From an uncultured Treponema sp. (GTDB lineage: Bacteria; Spirochaetota; Spirochaetia; Treponematales; Treponemataceae), in contig CAMOEE010000100.1 of the NCBI GenBank assembly GCA_946611835.1, positions 1 through 9,011 of the forward strand: a stretch of 9,011 nucleotides of DNA, written 5' to 3'. Below are positions 1 through 5,610 of this stretch, one piece after another. A program made the position numbers and the translations under genes. Numbering within the stretch: position 1 is the stretch's first letter; every line of letters starts with the position of its first letter. The notes under the pieces are model-generated. The model did no database searches and was not told the DNA's origin. It was given only the letters and a program-made list of their open reading frames with translations.

Positions 1-1009
1 TACGAATCTGAGCCTCAATCTGCTTTGCATAGTCCGGGTTTTCGTTGAGGAAGTTAATCGCATTTTCCTTGCCCTGACCAACCTTCTCTTCGCCACGGGT
101 GTACCAGGCTCCCCTCTTGTCAATGATTCCATGCTTTACGGCTGAATCCAAAAGTGAAGCAGTGGCTGAAATTCCCTTTCCGAAGTAGATGTCAAGCTCG
201 ACCTTTCTGAATGGAGGCGCAACCTTGTTCTTTACGACCTTGACCCGGACACGGTTTCCGATAGCGTCTTCCTCGCCCTTTCCTTCGATTGACTCAATGC
301 GGCGAATTTCGAGGCGGACAGAAGAATAGAATTTGAGGGCGTTACCACCCGTAGTCGTCTCAGGATTTCCGAACATGATTCCGATTTTCATTCGGATCTG
401 GTTGATGAAGATAATCATGCACTTGCTTTTTCCGACGATTGCCGTGAGCTTTCGCAAAGCCTGGCTCATAAGACGGGCCTGTAAGCCCATCATGCTGTCG
501 CCCATGTCGCCCTCGATTTCCTTCTGAGGAGTGAGGGCTGCGACAGAGTCAACTACGATGATGTCAACCGCACCAGAGCGGACCAGGTTCTCGGTGATTT
601 CAAGGGCCTGCTCGCCGTTGTCAGGCTGAGAAACCCAGAGATTGTCAATGTCAACGCCAAGGTTCTTCGCATAAACCGGGTCAAGGGCGTGCTCTGCATC
701 AATGAAGGCAGCGATTCCGCCCATTTTCTGAGCCTCTGCCACCGCATGAAGGGCCAGGGTCGTCTTACCAGAGCTTTCAGGACCGTACATTTCGATAATG
801 CGACCGCGAGGATAACCACCCACGCCCAAAGCCTCATCGAGCAGAATTGAGCCTGAAGGAATTACATCCACGCCGGTCAAATCTGTCTGGGCTCCCAGCT
901 TAATAAGGGAACCGGCTCCAAACTGCTTTTCAATCTGAAGTCTGGCCGCTTCCAGTGCCTTTAGCTTTTCCGCCATGTCTTGTGGCGGCTGTTGTGTTTC
1001 TTTAGCCAT
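1..1009 (-). CDS. recA: RecA recombinase, C-terminus cut by window edge
   Basis: RecA forms ATP-dependent filaments on single-stranded DNA and drives homologous strand exchange and repair in the cytoplasm. I read 336 codons. Visible family features are the Walker A loop GPESSGKTT at residues 76-84, the catalytic Glu in IDAEHA at about 106, Walker B VVDSVAA at about 151-157, loop L1 (EIEGDMGDSMMGL), INQIRMKIG, and loop L2 with FGNPETTTGGNA. The order and spacing match E. coli RecA with about ten extra N-terminal residues. The ATG at 1009 is preceded by GGTGGAG (1015-1021) with a 5-nt spacer, so I prefer it over the in-frame ATG at 976. The sequence ends near the position where E. coli RecA has about 20 residues left, so only the acidic tail should be missing. 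It lies 274 nt downstream of a same-strand operon and probably has its own promoter. Confidence 0.98.
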   Translation of the reverse strand, partial: MAKETQQPPQDMAEKLKALEAARLQIEKQFGAGSLIKLGAQTDLTGVDVIPSGSILLDEALGVGGYPRGRIIEMYGPESSGKTTLALHAVAEAQKMGGIAAFIDAEHALDPVYAKNLGVDIDNLWVSQPDNGEQALEITENLVRSGAVDIIVVDSVAALTPQKEIEGDMGDSMMGLQARLMSQALRKLTAIVGKSKCMIIFINQIRMKIGIMFGNPETTTGGNALKFYSSVRLEIRRIESIEGKGEEDAIGNRVRVKVVKNKVAPPFRKVELDIYFGKGISATASLLDSAVKHGIIDKRGAWYTRGEEKVGQGKENAINFLNENPDYAKQIEAQIR

Positions 1010-1073
1010 AAGAACTCCACCTTCTTTTGTAATCACACCCAGCGCAGGCCGGATGTTGGGTTCGCCTTAAGCG

Positions 1074-1094
1074 CCCCAAATTTCCCCACCCACC
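1074..1094 (-). other. G-rich tract (possible G-quadruplex) at the recA start region
   Basis: The minus strand, which is the recA non-template strand, carries G runs GG-T-GGG-T-GGGG-AAATTT-GGGG directly after the candidate -10. That suffices for a two-tetrad quadruplex, or a three-tetrad one with a vacancy in the first run. Because transcription would start inside the tract, any structure is more likely in DNA than in the leader RNA. Formation is not demonstrated. Confidence 0.3.
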
Positions 1095-1127
1095 TATATA
1101 TAGGCGGAATTTATCGATTTTCGGCAA
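1095..1127 (-). promoter_or_regulatory. Candidate recA promoter
   Basis: On the minus strand, TTGCCG (1127-1122) is followed after 18-19 nt by a TATATATA tract (1102-1095) that can serve as a -10. The spacer is longer than the ideal 17, so the match is only fair. The predicted start near 1089-1090 would give a leader of about 80 nt ending in a good Shine-Dalgarno sequence. The -10 lies inside the perfect 12-bp palindrome CCTATATATAGG (1093-1104). It is the best promoter I see in the gap before recA. Confidence 0.4.
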
Positions 1128-1139
1128 TGAATCCGAAAA
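1118..1139. promoter_or_regulatory. 22-bp dyad TTTTCGG-N8-CCGAAAA over the recA -35
   Basis: The plus strand reads TTTTCGG (1118-1124), CAATGAAT, CCGAAAA (1133-1139): perfect 7-bp arms with an 8-nt centre, one arm overlapping the candidate recA -35. The size and placement are those of a repressor operator. It does not match the GAAC-N4-GTTC box of Gram-positive LexA or the E. coli CTGT-N8-ACAG box, although the arm spacing resembles the latter. A regulator binding here is inference; the same dyad could form a short RNA hairpin if transcribed from the upstream operon. Confidence 0.4.
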
Positions 1140-1212
1140 ATTCTTTCGTTTTTTTTAAATTTCTGGAGAGAAACGGAAGAGAATCTCCATTATCTCCATT
1201 TTTTCGGGGCGT

Positions 1213-1280
1213 TGCGGGGTATCCCCGCAGAGGGGGTAGCGGAAAAGCTCTGCTTTGGAGCGAGGGGGAGACCTCCCCCT
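1213..1280. repeat. GC-rich hairpin cluster downstream of the envelope operon
   Basis: Three inverted repeats lie in 68 bases: TGCGGGG-TAT-CCCCGCA (1213-1229), a weaker stem GCTC...GAGC (1247-1261, with AAAGC-TCT-GCTTT as an alternative), and AGGGGGAG-AC-CTCCCCCT (1263-1280). The G run at 1232-1236 could also pair with the C run at 1275-1279. The cluster begins 3 nt after the stop of the last operon gene. It may stabilise the 3' end of the operon mRNA or help end transcription, but the minus strand has no T tract after any stem, so it is not a standard intrinsic terminator. The composition and modular shape suggest a dispersed REP-like intergenic element; its copy number cannot be judged from this window. 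Confidence 0.55.
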
Positions 1281-1283
1281 TCC

Positions 1284-2414
1284 CTAATCCCGCTTCACCG
1301 GCTGATATACCGCCCTTCCCTCCAGCGCAATCTTTCCGTTCTCAACCTTGATTTTGCCAAGGACCTTTATCGGCCGCTCTCCGTCTACAGGAGGATATGG
1401 AGCCTCCTCGAACAAAACTGGAACAAATCCTTCGACCCGGTCCATGTTCTCATAGCCCACGAGCAAATCACAGCGGTAGGACTTTCCCTCGTTGACTGAA
1501 TTCGAAATTCGGCCAGACCATGCAACCATACAGCCGAGGTACAAGTCTGGCTCCTTGGCCACATCCGAATAGTCGATGTTGTCTCCGTAATCAGCAAGGG
1601 AATCGAATGTAGGCTCCTTAAAATATGAAGAAATCATCTGGGCCTTCGCCTTGATTGCATCGCTTGCGTTTGAGTTGAGCAGACGGTTAATCTCGACCTG
1701 TGAAGCATTCTCCCTGTAATCCTGAAAATATGTCATTGCCATATCGTAGGATTTTTTTATCTGAGCATCTGAAAGAATATACTTGTAAGTTCCGCCAGAA
1801 AGGTCCTTTTTGCGGGCATTTCCGATTTCATCCACCGAAAGAAAAAGCTCGCTCAAATCTGCCCGTGAACTGGCTGAAATCTGTATTTTGTGAGTCAACC
1901 TTGAGAATTTTCCGAAATTGAAAATCATGAGGGCCAGGATAACCCCGGCAAAGGCTGACAGGACTATTCTTTTTACGGTGTCGGGGTTTATTCCCAGCGG
2001 AGGATAGTATTTTTTTATGTCTCCGGAGTCAATAGCACGGTAAAGCTCATCGTAAGAACCGTGGGTGCGGATAAACTCCATTGCGCTCATGGCGATTTTG
2101 TTGTTGGGGTCGTAATCCAGGGCATCAACATAATACTCGATTGCCCGCTCCGTCTCTCCCTTGTGGAGGAAAAGTACGGCCTGAGCACAGAGCAATGTTG
2201 GATCCGTTATGCGGATACGACGGGCACGCTGAAAATACATGCCGGCCCCGCCAGTGTCCCCCAGATAAAGACAGGCAAGCCCCGCCGTGAGGAAATAGTC
2301 AAAGCTCTCACGGTAAATCTCCGGATTCTTCCCTGATTCAAGGATTGAGATTGCCTGTGCGAATTTTCGTTTCTGAAGCAGCAGATGTGCCTTTTCCAAA
2401 TCACTGCGAGCCAT
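1284..2414 (-). CDS. TPR protein with one membrane helix and an exported C-terminal domain
   Basis: A 376-residue protein with no name I can assign. Residues 2-34 resemble a degenerate TPR, and 38-72 and 73-104 are recognisable TPRs (the latter ending in the typical ALDYDPNN). One hydrophobic helix follows at about 150-167, with Lys-Arg just before it, so the TPRs should be cytoplasmic and the last 200 residues outside the inner membrane. Residues 285-373 show alternating short strands and glycine turns, including LYLGCMVAWSGRI and KVLGKIKVENGKIALEG, a pattern like small OB folds. It is the last gene of the operon: the preceding stop TAG is separated from this ATG by one base, with a GAGGCGG ribosome site inside the upstream gene. 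TPRs usually bind protein partners, so a scaffolding role across the membrane is plausible. The family is unassigned. Confidence 0.88.
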   Translation of the reverse strand: MARSDLEKAHLLLQKRKFAQAISILESGKNPEIYRESFDYFLTAGLACLYLGDTGGAGMYFQRARRIRITDPTLLCAQAVLFLHKGETERAIEYYVDALDYDPNNKIAMSAMEFIRTHGSYDELYRAIDSGDIKKYYPPLGINPDTVKRIVLSAFAGVILALMIFNFGKFSRLTHKIQISASSRADLSELFLSVDEIGNARKKDLSGGTYKYILSDAQIKKSYDMAMTYFQDYRENASQVEINRLLNSNASDAIKAKAQMISSYFKEPTFDSLADYGDNIDYSDVAKEPDLYLGCMVAWSGRISNSVNEGKSYRCDLLVGYENMDRVEGFVPVLFEEAPYPPVDGERPIKVLGKIKVENGKIALEGRAVYQPVKRD

Positions 2415-2415
2415 T

Positions 2416-3687
2416 CTATTGCCGCCTCAACTTTTCAAGGATAGCGTCAAGCTCAGCATTCAGACGCATGATTTCTTTTTTATTGACATCTTTTGATGAC
2501 TGCAGGGAGTCGATTTTATCGATAAGCTGCTGGATATACTCCGGGTCAAGCTGATAGTCTTTGATTGGAGGAACGATGAATTCAACATCCGTCCTTTTTT
2601 CAACATTTTCATTTGACTTGACTTCAGCCTTCTCCTGCTCACCCTCGTTTTCGCTTCCCTCTTCCTGTAAAAGAAGGTTGTCAGCATAAATAAGTCCCCG
2701 GGGAAATTCCTCGTGGCTTGCGGCGGCTATATAAAAAACAGACTCCGTCTTTTGACCTGGAGCAAGAATAGCATCGGGCCAGTCCAGCATAATGCCAGAA
2801 TCATCATAGCCACGGATATTCGAGAAGCCCCGGCCCTTTCTGAAGCCGGTATCCCAGTCCATGCGGTGAAGCTCGTCTATGTTTCCAAGAGTTACAGCCT
2901 CGACAGGGCTGACATTAATTCCGTCAAGCACGAACTGGAAGCTCGTGTAACCGTTTGAAGAGACAATCGTCCGCTCAGCATGCAGTTTTTCGTTTGAGAA
3001 ACGGCTTTCATTACGGATACGGCTGTTGTTTTCTGTGGTAAAATGAACGGAAGAAGTCTCGCCGCATATAGTGTCGAAAATTCCCCGCACATCAACTGAA
3101 TGGTCAAACCTGTCCTCGTTAATCATGTAAAGCCTGATTTTTATGATGTCCTGGGGCGAATCACTTTTGCTGGAAAGAAGTGAGAAATCAAGCACAAGAC
3201 GAACCCGCTTATCAAGGCGGTAGACCAGCTGAGCCCCGTCAGACAGGCGGCGGAGTTCCTTTCGCACCCGGTTGGATTTGTAGCAATCAAAGACCTCGCC
3301 GTCAAGCCTTACGAGGAAGCCGGTCGAGGCAAACAAATCTGCCGTAGACAAAAGAGGAGTTTCTTTGTTTGCGGAAGACACGCAGAAAATGCCGAAAGTT
3401 CCGGTCTTCCCGAAGAATTCAAGCTTGAGAATTCCTGCCTGAAGCTGGTAATAGTTCTCTGTATGATATTTTATGCCAAGGATTTCATCGGATTTTTCAG
3501 TCTCAATTTCTTTTTTGGCACGGCGCTCTTCAGCAAGGGCTTTTTGTCTTTTGACATACTCCTCGTCAACCATCAGTTCTGTAAGATGACGGGAGTTGCT
3601 GAGGTTTTCTTTGAATTTTTCTTCGTCAATGGAGAAGGCGTTTAAAATTGTGAGTGAAAAAAGCAGAACTGTGATGATTCGTTTCAT
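2416..3687 (-). CDS. Exported beta-rich protein with C-terminal coiled coil, function unknown
   Basis: A 423-residue protein I do not recognise. Residues 1-19 form a signal peptide: Lys-Arg, a hydrophobic core TVLLFSLTIL, then NAFS as likely cleavage site; there is no lipobox Cys. Residues 40-66 are a charged helix. About 80-325 is rich in predicted strands (GFLVRL, LVYRLDKRVRLVLDFSL, IIKIRLYMINE) and looks like a large beta-sandwich; a carbohydrate-binding fold is possible but only a guess. An acidic Glu/Asn-rich linker (341-366) leads to a heptad-like helix at about 381-423. The ATG overlaps the upstream stop as ATGA, with AAAGGA about 9 nt before it, so translation is probably coupled. It most likely acts in the periplasm with the TPR proteins encoded on either side. 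Confidence 0.87.
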   Translation of the reverse strand: MKRIITVLLFSLTILNAFSIDEEKFKENLSNSRHLTELMVDEEYVKRQKALAEERRAKKEIETEKSDEILGIKYHTENYYQLQAGILKLEFFGKTGTFGIFCVSSANKETPLLSTADLFASTGFLVRLDGEVFDCYKSNRVRKELRRLSDGAQLVYRLDKRVRLVLDFSLLSSKSDSPQDIIKIRLYMINEDRFDHSVDVRGIFDTICGETSSVHFTTENNSRIRNESRFSNEKLHAERTIVSSNGYTSFQFVLDGINVSPVEAVTLGNIDELHRMDWDTGFRKGRGFSNIRGYDDSGIMLDWPDAILAPGQKTESVFYIAAASHEEFPRGLIYADNLLLQEEGSENEGEQEKAEVKSNENVEKRTDVEFIVPPIKDYQLDPEYIQQLIDKIDSLQSSKDVNKKEIMRLNAELDAILEKLRRQ

Positions 3688-4796
3688 TTTCCCACATCCT
3701 TTTCCTGCTCATCAAGCAGATACTGAAGTTGTTTTGCCTTTCGTTTTAATGCCTGGACACCGGAATCTTTTGAGGAGCCGCTGTTATTTTTTGCGGCCGA
3801 AGTTCCAAGCCCTGTCTCATTCTGCCGGACACGAATAGAGGACTCGCTGACACTCTGAATTATGTTTACAACAGGCTCTTTTGGTTTTGTGACTGTAGAG
3901 GAAGTTTTTTTCTGTTTTGAATTATCCGCAGCGACAGTTTTTTCGACCTCGGCCTCTGTTTTAGAAGAGGCCTTTTCAGTGACTTTTTCCTTAACGACAG
4001 ACACTTCCTCTGAAGGAGCAATAAGGCCGCCCTCCTCAACAAGACCGTCCTCAAGAAGAGCCTCAAGCTCAGCGATCCTGGCCTGTGCGTCAAGAAGGGA
4101 GCGTCTGACCCCGTTCTCATCCTCAAGGGCATAGACTCTGAGCTGTCTTTCGTATTCTTCCCGGGTTGAAAGATTTTCCTCGCCGATTACTTTAAGGAGA
4201 TAAAGGAGTTTTTCTTCCCGCTCACGGCGCTCGATCAAGTCAAGCTTGTACTGTGCCAGAGGAGCCTTTTCGCATGACGGATAATCATTGACCACACGCT
4301 CGTAGAGCCCCCTTGCGCTGTCAAAGCAATATTCGTCGTAAAAAGCCTCTGCAATCCAGAAAATTGCCAGGGGAAAAAGTTCGCTGTCCGTGTTCTGATG
4401 ACAAAAATCACTCAGAAAAAGGATTGAATCCTCGTTTCGGGCAAGAAGATGAAGGAGACGGCCGTTCTGATAGCGGACATATTCTGAATAAGGACTTAAA
4501 GGAAACTGATCGATGAATTTCTCGCAGTCAGACTGTGCCTGACGATACTCACCGGCATAAATCTCGCTCTTAATCAGCATGAAATAATTCTCATCGTTAA
4601 CGCCGCCAGGAAGTGCCACGACCTTACGCAAGAAGAAAATCGCCGAAACCCAGTCCTCGTTTTTGTAAGCCTCTGCCCCCTGCTTTAAGTTTGAGTTCTC
4701 CACAGATGAATTTACAGGCCGCGAAGCCGTCTGCGGGAAAACAGAGAGAAGAGAAAAAACATAAAGAAAAGCGATTACGGCGATTCTTTTACTCAA
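3684..4796 (-). CDS. Exported TPR/coiled-coil protein with TTG start
   Basis: A 370-residue protein. Residues 1-24 are a signal peptide (Lys-Arg, then hydrophobic 6-20, likely cut near FPQTA). Residues 34-185 form TPR-like repeats of the YbgF/BamD kind, with segments such as AGEYRQAQSDCEKFIDQFP and SARGLYERVVNDYPS. Residues 186-250 are a highly charged helix, likely coiled coil. About 255-345 is a low-complexity Ser/Thr/Lys/Glu linker, and the last 22 residues are another short basic helix. The start is TTG at 4796, chosen because GGGAGGG lies 5 nt upstream and the signal peptide begins there. The start lies one base after the rpe stop. A periplasmic scaffold or adaptor role is inferred from TPRs, export and neighbours; it is too divergent to name as BamD or CpoB. 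Confidence 0.87.
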   Translation of the reverse strand: MSKRIAVIAFLYVFSLLSVFPQTASRPVNSSVENSNLKQGAEAYKNEDWVSAIFFLRKVVALPGGVNDENYFMLIKSEIYAGEYRQAQSDCEKFIDQFPLSPYSEYVRYQNGRLLHLLARNEDSILFLSDFCHQNTDSELFPLAIFWIAEAFYDEYCFDSARGLYERVVNDYPSCEKAPLAQYKLDLIERREREEKLLYLLKVIGEENLSTREEYERQLRVYALEDENGVRRSLLDAQARIAELEALLEDGLVEEGGLIAPSEEVSVVKEKVTEKASSKTEAEVEKTVAADNSKQKKTSSTVTKPKEPVVNIIQSVSESSIRVRQNETGLGTSAAKNNSGSSKDSGVQALKRKAKQLQYLLDEQEKDVGK

Positions 4797-4797
4797 G

Positions 4798-5430
4798 CTA
4801 GCCCTCCCATTTCAACTTGCCGCTGAAGAAGGCAGATCCAGAGACAAGAATATCCGCGCCGGCAGAGGCCACGTCCGGCCAGTTCTTTTCGTTTACGCCG
4901 CCGTCAACAGAAATCTTAAAATCAAGCTGTTTTTCTTCACGGATTTTTTTGAGCTCTTCGATTTTTTTAAGGGAATATGGGATAAAAGACTGCCCGCCAA
5001 AGCCCGGGTTCACGCTCATAACAAGAACAAGATCAACGAGATGAAGGATTTCGCTGATAGCCGTGACTGGAGTTGACGGAACGATTGAAATACCGCATTT
5101 CTTACCCAAATCATGTATGTGATTGATAAGCCGGTCAATGTGAACGGTTGACTCATAATGGAATGTAATCCAGTCTGCCCCGGACTCAGCAAAAGAATCG
5201 ACCATAAGCTCAGGCTTCTCAACCATGAGGTGAACATCGAAGGGGAGTTTGGTGAGCTTTCGGATTGACTTGATTACGGGCTGGCCGTAAGTAATCTGGG
5301 GGACGAACTGACCGTCCATCACATCGATATGCACGATACTTCCGCCGTCATCTTCAATTTTTTTGACTGCGGATTTTAAATCAGAAAAATCTGCTGATAG
5401 CAGGGATGGTGCCAACAAAGTGCCTTTCAT
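4798..5430 (-). CDS. rpe: Ribulose-phosphate 3-epimerase
   Basis: Interconverts D-ribulose 5-phosphate and D-xylulose 5-phosphate in the cytoplasmic pentose phosphate pathway, using a metal-bound TIM barrel. The 210 residues show the family landmarks: APSLLSADF at 7-15, VHIDVMDG at 33-40 with metal ligands His34 and Asp36, DVHLMV with His67, the phosphate/flexible loop MSVNPGFGGQSF at 138-149, and VDGG with Asp176. Asp36 and Asp176 are the expected acid/base pair. The start is fixed by homology, since the family begins about six residues before the APS motif. No Shine-Dalgarno precedes the ATG; the promoter lies so close that the mRNA may be leaderless. It ends about 15 residues earlier than E. 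coli Rpe, losing much of the last helix. It heads an operon of envelope proteins with no obvious metabolic link. Confidence 0.97.
   Translation of the reverse strand: MKGTLLAPSLLSADFSDLKSAVKKIEDDGGSIVHIDVMDGQFVPQITYGQPVIKSIRKLTKLPFDVHLMVEKPELMVDSFAESGADWITFHYESTVHIDRLINHIHDLGKKCGISIVPSTPVTAISEILHLVDLVLVMSVNPGFGGQSFIPYSLKKIEELKKIREEKQLDFKISVDGGVNEKNWPDVASAGADILVSGSAFFSGKLKWEG
4802..4808 (-). promoter_or_regulatory. Ribosome binding site that decides a TTG start
   Basis: The minus strand reads GGGAGGG, a strong Shine-Dalgarno match, 5 nt before TTG at 4796. It lies inside the last codons of rpe (Trp-Glu-Gly), so ribosomes finishing rpe end next to the new start. No ATG or GTG fits as well in front of the signal peptide. 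Confidence 0.75.
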
Positions 5431-5439
5431 TATTTTTCT

Positions 5440-5468
5440 ATAATATCAGATGAAATGAATATTGTAAA
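5440..5468 (-). promoter_or_regulatory. Strong rpe operon promoter next to the start codon
   Basis: On the minus strand, TTTACA (5468-5463) and TATTAT (5445-5440) are separated by exactly 17 nt, and TGA before the -10 adds an extended -10 element. The region upstream is AT-rich, as in an UP element. Only 9 nt (AGAAAAATA) separate the -10 from the rpe ATG, so transcription should start 0-4 nt before the start codon. Element quality is high; the start site itself is predicted. Confidence 0.75.
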
Positions 5469-5488
5469 CATTCGTTAAATTATTAAAA

Positions 5489-5548
5489 AAAGTCTTAAAT
5501 AGATATTGACATAAAGTAAAAAAGACTTTATAAACTTTACCCCACTTT
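5489..5548. repeat. Cluster of AAAGT/ACTTT boxes around the plus-strand promoter
   Basis: Five copies of AAAGT or its complement occur in 60 bases: 5489-5493, 5513-5517, 5525-5529, 5534-5538 and 5544-5548. They create the inverted repeats AAAGTCTT (5489-5496)/AAGACTTT (5522-5529) and ATAAAGT (5511-5517)/ACTTTAT (5525-5531). The second pair covers the spacer and touches the -10. This could be an operator, but the background is very AT-rich, so chance is a real alternative. Confidence 0.35.
5506..5534 (+). promoter_or_regulatory. Consensus-like promoter for the TPR-greA pair
   Basis: TTGACA (5506-5511) is a perfect -35 and TATAAA (5529-5534) a near-perfect -10, with a 17-nt spacer. Start would be near 5541, giving a leader of about 70 nt that is U-rich (T8 at 5554-5561, T6 at 5563-5568) and lacks a Shine-Dalgarno sequence. 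A second, poorer match, TTGACT (5570-5575) with TATAAT (5590-5595), has a spacer of only 14 nt and is less likely. Confidence 0.75.
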
Positions 5549-5610
5549 TTATATTTTTTTTGTTTTTTATTGACTAAAATCTCCATTTTTATAATAATAG
5601 AATATACACT

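Noticed and set aside
1134..1156. CGAAA-AATTC-TTTCG followed by T8 as a plus-strand terminator
   Set aside because: No plus-strand gene ends nearby, the stem has only 5 AT-rich pairs, and the sequence lies upstream of minus-strand recA.
1213..1280. Intrinsic terminator of the envelope operon
   Set aside because: The stems are strong, but no T tract follows on the minus strand; the bases after the last stem are A-rich. I kept it as a hairpin repeat instead.
1010..1283. Standard LexA/SOS box before recA
   Set aside because: Neither GAAC-N4-GTTC nor CTG-N10-CAG with a good core is present; GAACCCAACATC near 1052-1063 is only a half match.
980..1499. Plus-strand open frames (980-1351 and 1212-1499) across the recA upstream gap
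   Set aside because: They run antisense through the recA start, the hairpin cluster and the end of the TPR gene, have no ribosome site, and show low-complexity composition with no domain.
5554..5568. T-rich tract as a terminator or attenuator in the TPR-gene leader
   Set aside because: No stable GC stem precedes it; the AAAGT/ACTTT inverted repeats lie mostly upstream of the predicted transcription start and are AT-rich.
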